From: Anarhynchus alexandrinus
Taxonomy: Eukaryota; Chordata; Aves; Charadriiformes; Charadriidae
DNA: 64,000 bases
Assembly: GCA_008711295.1 (NCBI GenBank)
Contig: VUYV01000157.1
Coordinates: 1,949,484-2,013,483 of the forward strand
Reading direction: 5' to 3'
Numbering within the stretch: position 1 is the first letter of the stretch; each line of letters opens with the position of its first letter. Below, piece by piece: positions 13,603 to 25,900 of this stretch. The notes beneath the pieces were generated by a model. The model was given only the letters and a program-made list of their open reading frames with translations. It searched no databases and was not told the DNA's origin. Position numbers and translations under genes: made by a program.

Positions 13603-14318
13603 TGTCGTGGTTTGGGCCAGATTCACCACTCAGGTGGAACGACAGATGCTCTTCGCCACCTCTCTCCGAGGAGAGGCAGGAGAGGGAGAAAGAGACTTAA
13701 GAGTTTGGACGGAACTAAACTACTTTCATGAAATATTAATAATAAAATAAAAATTAAATAATGAAATATATACAAAAATGTATCAAGCTCCCAGGATGAC
13801 AATCACGCCAACAGCTGGCACTGGGGAAGTCCCAGACTGGACTCAGTGATGGATGGGAACTGGATTCCAGATCTGGATTCAGGATCGGGATCAAAGGTAG
13901 ACAGAGAGAGTCCTCCTCGGACGTCAGCCATTGAAGAAAGAGGGTGGACCCTTTGATCCCTCAGCTTTTATACTGAGCATGAGGCAGATGGGATGGAATA
14001 CCCTGTTGGTCAGTTTTGGGTCACCTGTCCTGTCCGCTCCTCCCCGCAGGTGTGACCCCTCTATGTTTTTCTGCTTCCGACCCTCCAACGGGGCAAATAA
14101 CCAAGTTATCTGCCCGTGGGTGTTATAGCAATAAGTATAAGCAAGAGCCTCTCTGCACACCATTCCTTGGCATCAACTGTGAACATAGGTCTTATCACTC
14201 TGAGAGAGCGAACATTGTCTGCACAATATGCTGTTAATTTCAGTAGTTAGAAGAGGCTTAGCTACAAAGTGAAGTTACTGAACAGAAAAATTATTCTGTT
14301 TTACCTCAGACCAGGACA
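13603..14318 (-). mobile_element. Solo LTR of an avian endogenous retrovirus (TguLTR5/ERVL-like)
   Basis: A 716-bp element that starts TGTCGTGGTTT and ends ccaggaca on the plus strand. The minus strand therefore runs 5'-TGTCCTGG...CCACGACA-3', the TG...CA ends expected of an LTR. The ends and the internal 'tggaataccctgttggtcagttttgggtca' block (14000-14025 region) match what I remember of a common neoavian LTR family. On the minus strand a TATA-box-like TATAAAAG lies at 13972-13965. It is flanked by an identical GAAGA on both sides. There is no gag, pol or env sequence next to it, so this is a solo LTR left after recombination between the two LTRs of a provirus. It contains no viral gene. Its old promoter and poly-A functions could still influence nearby transcription, but I see no evidence of that here. 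Confidence 0.9.
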
Positions 14319-14323
14319 GAAGA
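14319..14323. repeat. Target-site duplication, right copy
   Basis: GAAGA following the LTR, identical to 13598-13602. The perfect match argues that neither LTR boundary has been rearranged since insertion. Confidence 0.85.
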
Positions 14324-16791
14324 AAAATACTCTCCTCCTTCCTTAAAAAAAAGGGGGGATAAATTGAGTGAAAAAAAATAAACACATTTTCATAGTTACA
14401 AACGTTTTTAATATTGACTGTGTACTGGTAGAATGAATGTGTTTTTCCTTATTCTACATAGCTGGCTCTTTTAAAACGCTTTGGAGTTTTGGTGCATTTG
14501 TTCAGAAAATCCCTTAATTTTCTCATCGGGCTTCTCATAGTGGTAGGAGAATATCTCATCTCCTTCATCTTTTTCTTCCTCTCTCTCTAGAAAAACACAT
14601 CCTACAACCTTCCTTATGATTAGGGAAGCCAATGCATTACTCCTGTGCTCTGGTGTAGTTTCTAATGTGCACAATTTGGAAAGTGCCTTAGGCTGGCACG
14701 CTACTGGATCTGTTCCCTCCTAGATGAAACAAATCAAAGTGAGACAAACTTCAGTGCCCTGCTGCTGTGGCTTCTGATCACTCCTGTATTCACAGAAAAA
14801 AGTAAATCCGCCAAAAGTTGCTTGTGGGTAAACTGAACAGAGAATATATATCGAAGGGCATTAGTGAAGCCAGTAAAAGTAACCCACTCAAAGAAAATAG
14901 TTAGATTTTTTCCAGTGTGCTGTATTCATTTGAGGTTAGTGGTTAAATACAGAAGATTTATATCAGAGTTTCCACTTAATAAAAGTATTTGTGTGGATGA
15001 TCTCTGTTTAGTTACCGTTAGTAGGGATTTTGCAAAATGTAATTTTCAAAAAAGCAGCAGGCTATCTTATTGAGACTATTATCAAAGCTTCATGAAATCA
15101 GGGGTTGTTGATTGTGATAGAACATAAATGGCATTCTTGATTTCTTATGTTTTTCTAGGCTGGAAGAGGAATGCATTACTGGAGAAACTGATACAGCTGC
15201 GGTTCCAAGAACACAAATTGAGTTTATGACCTGAATATGCCGGACATGTAGAAAATAAGCAAATATATAATCCCATCACATGGTAGATGTGATAACTTAC
15301 AGGAAATATGAAACTGGAGAAATCTTATTGTTCTGCTGTAATACACGTATTATGGAGTTGTTAGAGGAGGCTGGACTGAACACAGGAGGGAAAGGTGAGG
15401 AGTCACACAGACATCTCTTCTAGATGCATAGGAATTACTCACAGGAACTAATATCTGAGGTTTTCACCCCTGACTGTCAGGTGGAGCTGCTGCCTTCACG
15501 CTCCCATCAGCACCACAGTGCTTTCTCTCTCTTCCCAGGGAGCCAGGATGTTAACTTGGGCCCCTGTTTAAAGTGTTCTTGTTAAAGCCCTTCATGGCCC
15601 ATACTGTTCTCTGTCAGATCCTTTCCTTTGTATCCTTCCCCGGTTCCTGCATTGTCACACAGCTCCTCAGACATCACCTCTGCTTTCCCTCCTCTCTCTA
15701 GAAAAAATGCCAAAGGGCAATTTGACTGCAACGGCAATTAATTATTAAATAGCAAGTGAAATTATGGATTTGATAAAGGCAAAAATTTAAATAAATAAAA
15801 TATCTTTCAGCAGGACACCACACAGTATCATGAACAATAAACTGAAATGCTGTAAATTCAACAGGGCACACAGTAAATAGATTAGAAACCAGCAGGTCTT
15901 GAAATGCAACTATAAATATGGAGCAATTGTTGAGTAAAGTCCCACAGGGACAATCTGACCCTAATTTTAATTTACACTGTAATTAAAGAATTAAAGGGGG
16001 GAGGGGGGGAACCCAAAAAAACAGCAAACCCAACCAAACAGATATGACCACAGCTTGCTTTTGGCACAAATGTGAGAGGAGTGCTGAAAAAAAGAATTCA
16101 ATGGCTGTTTTACTGACATTGTTTTATTTTTGTTGCTTAGGTAATGATATGACTTTTGTCACGATCAAAAGTAAAGTCATGTACTTAATGACAAAGACTA
16201 ACGACCGTTCTTTCAGGACTGGGGGAGGGGGACCAAGAGGAGGGGACTTCTACTGGATCTCAGAGTCCCTGGTGGATTAGACTTCCCAAAGTGATGGTGG
16301 CACCAAAAAGGATAATGGAGCTCATTGACATATAAACAAGGGGATAATGGTTTGAAGTGGGAAGATTTCTCTGTGGTGCACTGCAGTTGAATCAGAGCTA
16401 TCTGACGTGAAGTGGGAATTATTATACAGCAAATCAGTTGCCTTTGTTATGTATGAGGTCAGGGAACAATCCCTTCTGGTTTTAAAATATATTAATTTAT
16501 GTAGGGGGGCGAAAATTACCCTCACTAAAGCTTTATTCATCCCAGGAGGATCAGTGGAGCATACAAGGAATAGTAATTAAGTTTCTAGTTATTATTTTAA
16601 CAAGAACATTGCAAACAAATCTCAACATTTTTTCAGACGATTCAAGGTTTTCCAAATGGAAAATTTCAAAATGTCAACTGTTTAAAACTTTGCATTCCCG
16701 TGTTTTCCCTTTCCCCCTCCCCTTCACCAGTGAACAAATGATGCTCAGAGATTTCACTCCATTTCTAGTCCTGTTTTGTTTTGGGGGTTTT
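14324..16791. other. Intergenic sequence, no gene recognised
   Basis: AT-rich non-coding sequence. Only short random open frames occur. A short G-rich run (about 15995-16010) and A-rich runs are present. No RNA gene or named repeat is visible. Confidence 0.6.
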
Positions 16792-17121
16792 TTTGTTAGG
16801 TTTTTGGGTGGGTTTTTTTTTTTCCCTCTTCTCTCTCTGTTTTTCTCAGGAATTCCTCAGTGTTGAAAAAGTTACGGAGTAGTTCAAGGAAAACCGAAGG
16901 TCTCCGCTCTGGCAGGCCCTGGCTGTTTTCCCCAAGCCCCGCTCGGAACCAGCTGCNTTTGTTAGGTTTTTGGGTGGGTTTTTTTTTTCCCTCTTCTCTC
17001 TCTGTTTTTCTCAGGAATTCCTCAGTGTTGAAAAAGTTACGGAGTAGTTCAAGGAAAACCGAAGGTCTCCGCTCTGGCAGGCCCTGGCTGTTTTCCCCAA
17101 GCCCCGCTCGGAACCAGCTGC
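16792..17121. repeat. Near-identical tandem copies flanking a one-N gap (probable assembly artefact)
   Basis: Positions 16792-16956 and 16958-17121 are the same sequence, from tttgttaggtttttggg to gaaccagctgc. The only difference I see is one T in the homopolymer (11 versus 10 T). The copies meet exactly at the single N at 16957. This is what results when two contigs with overlapping ends are joined by a gap instead of being merged. A real tandem duplication broken by an unresolved base is less likely. Open frames crossing this site on either strand (16796-17203 and 16860-17405) are products of the duplication and should not be read as genes. Confidence 0.9.
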
Positions 17122-17300
17122 CAAGACCCACAGCGGGTAACTGCAGGCGGGCAGCAGCCAGACCCCCACAGCCCCAGCGACACCCCCTCCCTCCCCTCCG
17201 CACCCTCTCTGCTGGTGGCCGGGGGGAGCTTAGCTTAGGAGCAACTCCCGCAACCCACCACCACCACCTGCGCTTTTCCCCAAGGAAGAGGGATCTGGAA
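16860..17300. promoter_or_regulatory. GC-rich patch in the gene desert, possible orphan CpG-rich element
   Basis: A locally GC-rich stretch with many more CpGs than its flanks, for example around 17040-17060, 17100-17150 and 17215-17255. It has no recognisable coding content. It could be a distal enhancer, the promoter of an unannotated non-coding RNA, or just GC-rich sequence that also broke the assembly (see the N at 16957). Nothing in the sequence proves transcription. Confidence 0.3.
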
Positions 17301-18570
17301 GTTTTATGGGGTGATTCGAAGTGGCCAGAGCAGTTTGGAAAATCCGGGCGTTTGCATTGCTCTCCTTTCCCCTGTCTTCAATTAAGTGTTACGTGGCAAA
17401 TGTAAATTGTTTTGAACAGAAAAATAAAAAACATTACGAACCTTGCACATGTCTGTATAGTGAAATCCAGACTGCCTGACGAAAGGGCCAGCAATTAATT
17501 AAATGATTGTTACAAACCAGGACTTAATCATGTTCTCATGGGTTAGAGAAAAATCAGTGTTGTCTTTAGACAGTTTGCTGATATTCAGTATGGAAAGTTT
17601 TCTTTAGAGTTGTGCCGGGGAAGAGGGTGGGGGAATGCAGAGCCTACCATTAGAGACATTTAGGAGCTGTTTTATCAACAGCCGGATTACAAATCTGTGA
17701 CAGAAAAATCACTCCAGTCCTTTCAAATTGCTCTGTACTTAATAGAAGACCAAGTATTTAAGGGGAGAAAAGATACCATAGAAAGAGTTTTCTGAAACTA
17801 GTACAATCTGACGCTGAGGAATTTGGAAGGTGTTTTATACAGATTTTTGTGGTTTTTAGCTGGGTGGCCAAAGTATACTACATTAATTTTAAGTCTGCAC
17901 TTACAGACTGCACCAGAGTGGAGAGTAAACAATTAGGTTTGTTTGCTCTCTGAGTTGTGATACTCTGGGTCTTTCATTGGTTTATAGGTGTGTTGATCAT
18001 ATTTTACGCTTTGACAGCACCTGCCGATCCAAGATGTCAAATGCTTTACAGTAATTAATCAGTGAAACCCACAGACCCTTCCTCCCTCTTTAAGCCAGAT
18101 ACAATAATGCTGAAAATGCAAATACTTGGTGCATACTAATGAAAAAAAAAAAAAAATACACACTACTGAAAAAAGTCTTACAAAATAAAAATCTTTTGCT
18201 GTGATAGGTAAGTGCTAGGAATTCTATTTTGTATATGGAGGAATAAAACAGTAAAGGAGTTGATAGTCACAGCCAGTTGGCAGCAATGCAACACATAAAA
18301 GCTTCGACGACTCTAGCAGTTACCACACCTGGGACCCAAATTTTGAGGGGTGCCCAGTACCTCCTGTGCTTCTCCAAGTACATGCCCAAATAAAAACAAC
18401 CAGAGTTGTAGTTCATATAAAAAGCCGTCTGCCCGTTCCCTTCTTTAGCTTCCAAACAAGGTTCCTCCCAGTCCGAGATTACAGGATATGAAAGGCTTGT
18501 TTCTGCTGTGATGGTAATGGGAAAATGTGGTAAGGAAAGGCTGAGAGAGAGCATATGCTGCTCCAGGCAA

Positions 18571-18597
18571 TGCTAATGAGGGGGCCGCTCATTAGCA
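18571..18597. promoter_or_regulatory. Perfect 10-bp inverted repeat with homeodomain-like cores
   Basis: TGCTAATGAG at 18571-18580 is exactly mirrored by CTCATTAGCA at 18588-18597, separated by GGGGCCG. Each arm contains a TAATGAG/CTCATTA core, the kind of AT-rich site bound by many homeodomain proteins. Two facing sites with a short spacer could bind a dimer, or the arms could form a hairpin if transcribed. Function is inferred only. Confidence 0.4.
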
Positions 18598-18739
18598 CAG
18601 TAGCCTTCCCTGCCATAAATCTGCCCCTGATTTGTTAATGTTTGCTAATATGTAGTTTACTGTAATAAATTAGAATAAATTGTACTAGCTAAATTGCCTG
18701 TGAAGTTGCAGTTTCCCTTTGCAAGACTGGAGCTGCCTA

Positions 18740-18860
18740 TTTGGTTCATTTGCGTGTTCCGTTCCCTTCCACCCCGCTCCGCTCTGCCCCGCTCCGTGCG
18801 CCGCCGGCCCCAGCTCCCGCGCGCAGACCCCCACGCACCCGGGACCGCTAAGCAAAACAA
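18740..18860. promoter_or_regulatory. Short CpG-rich patch
   Basis: About 120 bp with many CpGs (for example gtgcgccgccgg, cccgcgcgcag, cgcacccggg) in otherwise AT-rich DNA. It lies ~150 bp from the 18571-18597 inverted repeat. The combination resembles a poised enhancer or orphan CpG island, but no core promoter motif or transcript evidence is visible. Confidence 0.35.
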
Positions 18861-19589
18861 AATCGCGACCATTGAGTTTCGCTTGGTTTCATGCTGATAT
18901 CGTGCAAAACCACATTATTTTTAGAGAAGTCAATGAATTAAGTTATCCAAATGGGGTTTCTAAGAAGATTCCAGCCAACCTGGGCTGAGATTTGGAGTAC
19001 GTAGGTCCAGATTGAGACATTAAGCCAAGACAGTACTGATCACAGGTACCTCACGGTCTTTTACCAGTGGGTACAGTGAAATGCTGATACCCATTTACTA
19101 GATCCATATGCTGCCATCAGCACTGTTGACCACAGAGAATCGAGCTGGATGCACAGAAAAATTACACAGTTGCTCTTTAAGCTGTTCCTTTTCTTAGGAT
19201 GAAGTTTGACATTGCAGACAATAGGTAAAGGAAGGGATCTCCCACTTTCTGCCATTGGCTGTGAATTCCCCTACACCGCTGACACTTAAATGTGTCGCAC
19301 ATGAGCCGCTTCAAAAAGCTAAACAAGAAGAAAAAGATTTTTTTTTCCACAGGTTTAACGTGCTCCTGACCCAGAAAGCTGAACCAGTTAGTTTAAGAGG
19401 CAAACAAGTCACTGAAGTCAGCCAAAATACCGGTGATTATGCAAGAGGAGCAGAAGGAGCATAAGTTGAGGGATAACAGGATTTTCTGTAAAGCAAAATT
19501 GCACCCTCAAAAATCCTATGTATTATTTAAATAGTCTGAAATTAGCAACACCTTTATTTAAATATAATTAACCAAATCCAGATGCAGTT

Positions 19590-19966
19590 TCACAGAATCA
19601 CAGAATGGTTGAGGTTAGAAAGGACCTCTGAAACTCACCTGGTCCAACCCTCCTGCTCAAGCAGGGCCACCTAGAGCCACTTGAACAGGACTATGTCTCC
19701 AAGGATGGAGACTCCACGATGTCCCTGGACAACCTCTGTCAGTGCTCTGTCACCCTCACAGTAAAGAAGTGTTTCCTGATGTTCAGAGGGAACCTCCTGT
19801 GTTTTAGTTTATGCCCATTGCCTCTTGACCTGTCACTGGGAATCACTGAAAAGAGCCAGATTCCCTCTTCTTTGTATCCTGCCTTCAAATATTTGTACAA
19901 ATTGATGAGATACCTTCCCCCGAGCCTTCTCTTCTCCAGGCTGAACAGCCTATGTGAGAGATGCTC
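19590..19966 (-). mobile_element. CR1 retroposon, 5'-truncated
   Basis: Minus-strand CR1. The 3' tail appears on the plus strand as cacagaatcacagaatgg at 19591, followed by the usual 'aaaggacctctg...ctggtccaaccctcctgctcaagcagggccacc' block. It extends through the 'cctgatgttcagagggaacctcctgtg' and 'cttctccaggctgaacag' blocks to about 19966. Several indels and substitutions show an old copy. About 375 bp of 3' end remain and no intact frame. Confidence 0.95.
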
Positions 19967-22900
19967 ATAAAATTCTGTGAGGAATTTTTTTTATGTTCCT
20001 TCTCCTGTGACGTCAGGTAATGGAAGACAGGATGGAGTGTGCATTAAAATCTATCGTTTCATCATACTGAGGTGTCAGTGGGACATCTATATGCTTAAGC
20101 CCCCTTTATAATAATTTGATATCATGTGTATATAATTCATGGAGTCCAAAGAGTGATTCATCCCATCCTAAAGTAACTGTCTAAAACAAGTGAGATGAAC
20201 CATGCTCTAAAATTGCCTATTTCAATAAAGAAAGTATAGTGTAGTTATTTACACTGATGGAGACAAAACTTGGACAAAATTAGTGTCTCCTGTAAGTTAC
20301 ATAGAACTCTAAAGTGGAATTTGTTAAAGCATAAAATAAAAATACAACTGACGTGCTTATTCTGCATAGAAGGTATGCAGGGGGTATTTTAAGGTGCTAA
20401 CTTAATGTTGTGGTCCCTAAAAATAACTTCAAAACAATTTTTCAAAAAATCTGTTCTCAACTGCAGAAATCTCATGTCTTTGGCAGAGCAAGATTTGAAG
20501 GCTTTGGTCTTTGAAAATAGGCCTCATAAAAAAGATTTCTCTGGCAAACAAATTTACTACAAATTATTTGGTAAAATATTACAAATGTTGGCCTAGACCA
20601 TAAAGATATTTATATCAGCCGTCGTTTCTGGGGTCATTTATGAAGTAGGATAGAAGGCAGGGTAATTGTCATTGCAAGGAAGATACTTTCTGTGTTGGGT
20701 AGTGATCACCTAACAATGTACTGTAGAGATTTAGTTTTGGTACACTACTGTGTTCTTTTTTGTTTAATGAACAGTCTCTGGTTTGCCTGAAACTTTGTAA
20801 CTTTTTGCAGATGAAAGAAGCATATATAGTGGGAGAAAGGAGAAATTATGGATGAGCTTCAGAGGGGCTTTGATAGGATACAGATTCAGCTTCCTTTTAA
20901 TCATCTGGATATCATCTGGACAATCATCTGCTTCTTCACAAAAGAAAACAAACACTAGACATTTTTGGCACAAGATTTAAGTTGGCTGGTATTAAACAGC
21001 AGCTGTAGATCAAGTCCCTCTATAGTAACCCTCCCCCTCAATAGAGATTCTAATTTTAAATATTTAGGTTTCCGTGTAGATGAGACTGTGTACTTCTGGA
21101 GACACACTCATGCATTTGTTTATAGAAAAGGGGTTGAGATGAAATTAGGTGTGTTTTATTATTTGAAGACTTGTTATACTTTGCCTGTCAGGAGAAGTTT
21201 AGCACTGTAATTAATGTTTCCATGAATTAAACACAGGAGTCTAATACATACAGTGACAGTATTTTAAGTAAAATATATGGTTGCTCTATCATCTGTTTAA
21301 CAGACTTTGCCAGTTAATATTTCATGTTCATTTTGAATATTAGTGAATCTCTGGTTGTTCTGCCTTTAAAACACCATTGTTGCATTGCACAAGAAAGAAA
21401 TGTAACTGTGTATTACTACAAAGAACAAGAAAGTCTTTTCAATATTCTCCAAGTAGTCAGAATATTTGACATGAAGCCTAGGCTCTGATACGCATCTGGG
21501 GTTGCACCTCTAAGTGTGGTCTTTTGGTCCTGGAAATCATTCCAAACACTGAAAACACTGAGCATTGAAACAATTCCTTTACACATTCTATTTCCCTTCA
21601 AAATACTGCAAACAATATTTAAAATATTTTTTGCTAGTTTACAAGGATATAACCTAATAGCCATATGGACAAATATGCTTTATTGGAAGATCTGAATTCA
21701 GATGCTCGAAATCATAAGGCTCTGAAAGGAAAAGAAAAAGTTATCAAGATAGGTCAGTGCCCACCCGCTCTCATTATTGTCAGTAAGGACTTTGGCACGG
21801 GGGAAATCTTTAAAAATCCAGGTACTTCTGTGCACACTGAAATGAGAAGTGGTAGATGTAAAGATCCATCCGATAAAGTGAATGATCTTTCAGTCCAGTT
21901 TCTTATGTCAGTGCACACTAATCAAAAGGATAAATCCAGCTCGTTTTACTCTCACTTGGCATTCCATTAAGCGCCTGTGAATTGGATATTTGGGTCTTGA
22001 AGAGTTTGTGACTTAAGTGCTTCTCTGACATTGGATCTGGAGTAACTAGGAAACTCAACTTACTAAATTTTTCCCTCGAGTGAAGAGGGCTGGAATCAGA
22101 CATTATCTTCCAATATGCTGAAAGAAAACAGTGCAGTAGCTGAAACCAAAAGGAATGCAGGGGAGCCCACGAGCAGCATCCAGTATGAAATGCATACAGA
22201 GGATGTCTTAAGAGGTTCTGCCCTTCAGAAGCTAACCACAATGTTATTTTCTTGATAGACGATAAGCAAAGAAGCATGGTAATGACATGCAGGGAGACAG
22301 AGTCATGCTGATGGGGAGGGGGGATGGATTTTAGGAGAGACAAGGGCAGGAGAAATACGGTATATTACAGACTAGAAACTAAGATGCAAAACCAATACAG
22401 AATATGAGGAGATGTTTTTTATTTTACCTTTTCAACATTTTTTTCCAATGGTTTAACTCTTTTACTCCAGTTCACAATGCATAGAGTCCAGAAACGGTTT
22501 CAGTGACAGAGCTGACTCATCACAACTGTACTGTGTCCTGAGGTGGAGAATTCAGGATGAGCTTCACAGACCATGTCTTAGGGTTGTACCAAACAGAGGA
22601 TGTTCAGAGATGAAGAGTAAGTCTATTTAACTCAGGCAGGAGGAACTACTGTTTGGGGTTTTTTTTAAGGCTTTCATTTTTAGAGAAAATTATGTGAGCG
22701 ACACAAGAACAATTTCAGTTCTGTGTTTCCAAAGACAGTTTACAAAAGTATTCATGACTTCATATTAACCAGTTTTGCCGCGTATATTTATCTCTTTTTT
22801 ACTATTGAAGCTATTAACTGACTAAACCCACATTAAATTAAAAAGCTATGAAAGATTAACACATCATTTATTTTGAAATGCAAGCTTAATTGAACATATG

Positions 22901-25900
22901 TTTTGACCTAGAGAGGAGCTTGTTTGTTTACCTGTAATGACACAATGTGCATGTTGTGAGATTGCCACCTAAATGGACTGGGCAAGTGAAGCAAACAGTC
23001 TAAATGATGAATTTGGTCTCTGATATTTCTGACCTTTTATTGTATCAGTAACAGCAATATAGGTTCATCAGAGTTATAGGGTCAAGTGAACTTATTCCAG
23101 GAAAAAGTAGTAACGAAAACTGGAAAACAATAAAGAAAAATATGAAGATTTCAGAACAGATAATAGAAATAATTTCTTTTCATAAATTTCTCCCTAAATT
23201 CTTTTTCATTATACATTCTAATTGCTTTTCAAGGCCAGTGATTTAACCCTCCCCATTTTAATCAGGAGAAATGTAAAGGCTCTATGATGAAATAAATGAA
23301 CTGAGTAGCTATTTACCTCTTTGTCATTCCTACCAGTGGATCTTCTATGTCAAAATAATGCGTTGCTTGAATTCCTGACTAGTTTTTCTTAACAAGCCCA
23401 CAGGGGTATTTGGTATATGCAGAACATTACTCACACTGTATGTAACTTAATCTTTAACGCAACAGACTTTTCCAAACAACAGTTTATAAACACGAGCCGT
23501 TCTGTTATTACTCCAAGGGCAAAGAACCAGATTTTGCTCCAAATTGTACTGGCAACTCTTTTCCTCTTTTGAAATGTGTGGAGTCATTATAAATTTGCAC
23601 CAGAGAACCTGAAAGTAGGGTTTTTCCCACTGCACAGCGTAAATCAAGCTGCAGGATGGACACAATCCCTGAGTCACACGTGTTAAAGTTAGTATACATG
23701 CAGGCACAGCACGCAGAGCTGCCACTGCTACATGGGATATACCCTGACATTGTGGTGGTAACTAACAAGAAAAGCTTTGGTGACCCATGCCTGGATCGTA
23801 CAAGACTTGTGGATATATACATAGACAACTATGGATCTGCATCTCTTTCATTGAAAGAAAAGAAAGTTCTGGTCACTGATTTCTCAAGAGCCTAAACATT
23901 TGACTCCATGAAAATTTATTTGAGGACTATGAAACTAGGGACTTAGCAAATCTATGTTCAGCTGTGTGCAAGGGAATGGACTTTATGAGCCAGATGGTCC
24001 TTCTCCATCATACGTTCCTTGTGTGAGAATGGAGGCTAATATAAGCGATTTGAATAACTCTTTTAAGATGTTACATTAACTGTAACAAATTTAGGCTTCT
24101 ACTTTCAGTGCGTAGCTTTGAATGCCACCCAAGCTAGAGATTTCAAACAGTCAAAAATCAGCTCTGCAAAAACTCCAGGGTCTCTTTTTGAATGAAAAAG
24201 ATAACAAAACTCAGACTCTTTATGGTGGAAAAGTCTCTTCCACACCATAATCAAACACTGTTGACACAAAAATAATTTGTTTTTATTCTGTTACAAGTAG
24301 CAATACTGGAAGAGTTATAATAAATGGACCTCAAATTTGTTACCATAAAATTCAGTTAGACAAAAGAAAGTGGTTAAAATCTTTTTAATTGGACTACTTT
24401 AACACACCCTCTGTTGCTACAGCAATTGCAGCAGAGCAATAGAAAATGGGAAAAGTACCCAATACTGAGAGTTTAACTGCAATTGATTTGCCTGACGCTA
24501 GGTAGAATGAACACAGCAGAAGACTATTACACATTGCTCATAAATTGACATGATCTAGCCACAAAGAGAGCACAAAAGGAATGCCTTTGCAATCATTTAT
24601 TAAAGAAAATCCTGCGTTCTACATTCACGCTATGTAAGCAAATAGTGTGGACAAGTAGATGCAAGATGGTGCTGCATGTATTTCAGAGGTGTTTATTTTG
24701 GACTCCTTCTAGTCTGGTTCTGTGGACTGAAAGCCCATTAAACAACTGGAGCCTTCTGAGCACATTCCTGGAATACATCTGCAATGTGAACTAAAGCAGG
24801 GAAAGTGGAGACAAAAGTGCACTCCTTATGATTACTGGAAATCTGGTCAACGTGGCTCCATAAGCGCTTAGTTTTTCCCTGTTGACTGTAGTGAGAGTTT
24901 GACATGATGAGCATATTGCAACATTCTAAACTGAGGCAAATGCCACATTCTCCATCTCAGAAGATGAGGATGCTGTCTAGCAGTGTCTAACAGCATCGCC
25001 CTGTGTGAGTTCTCCCATATCACTAAACGTAAACTACTCCCTCAGCTCTTCTCCTTGTTGCATTCAGAACGGTCCCTTTCCTCTTCTTCTGTCTATTTTC
25101 TGGAAAATTAGTGGCATATAACCTGCTGGTCCTCTGTCTCAGTTAAAACTGATAGTGGGTTCCAAAATGCTAGGGGATGATCTGACAGACAAACATGAAG
25201 AAGGACTCCTCAGTCCTCTAAATTTCATTTATTTAGGAAAACATAGGGTAAAGCCTCAAAAACATTACCAAAATCACAGCAGAAGACTCAAAAAAGTAAC
25301 TACTTTAAACAAGAAATACCCCGTGCTTTATAAGCTTTGCAGTCAAACCCGGGCTGCCTCACCCAGTGTGTGAGAGCAATGGGACGCTGCAGATTTTTTT
25401 AGCTGGAGCCACTAGCTGTTAAGCAAATATCTTTCTTTCAAACCATTCGCTTCCATTTTGGTTTTAAGTTACACGGGCAAATAGAGCTAAAAGAACAGAG
25501 CTGAAGCAAAGAGGCACTGAAATTCAGGAAAGGAACAAACCAGAAAAAGGCATTCCTTCGTTTTCTCGTATTCATGCAAATGGAAATCTGAAAAGTGAAA
25601 ATGCCAATGGTACTTCAAAAGTACGAGTATCTTGGGCAATTTAAATCCTTAAAGATTACTGCAGAGAGAAAGATATTTCCACAGTTATTCTTTTCCAGTA
25701 TCAGAAATTCCCCTTTATTAAACAAGTTCAAATAACAGCTCAGTGTTTCCAAACTTAAAGAAAATGTGAAGTGTTATGTTTTCCACAGAGAAAAAGGGAC
25801 AATATTTTCTTTTCTGGAATAAGTCATTTTACGTTAAGTAAAACAACAAAACCAGAAAAATATAAAAAAAAAAATCAAAATTGCCAGTTCCATCGGAGAA

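Larger units (their letters stand above)
17122..19589. other. Intergenic sequence with two candidate regulatory patches
   Basis: Non-coding sequence. It holds a possible remnant of an old amniote repeat near 18020-18075 (gtcaaatgctttacagtaat resembles the 'agcgctttacaaacattaat' block common in reptile repeats; weak). It also contains an inverted repeat at 18571-18597 and a short CpG-rich patch at 18740-18860. Both are listed separately. No gene is recognised. Confidence 0.55.

Noticed and set aside
16860..17405. 181-codon frame and its antisense partner (16796-17203)
   Set aside because: Both run through the N and the duplicated block, so they are assembly artefacts.
21918..22343. 141-codon minus-strand frame
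   Set aside because: No recognisable domain or gene context; such a length arises by chance in a 64-kb window.
23945..24010. Possible L3 LINE tail
   Set aside because: Only a short, weak resemblance to the tail block; not enough to call an element.
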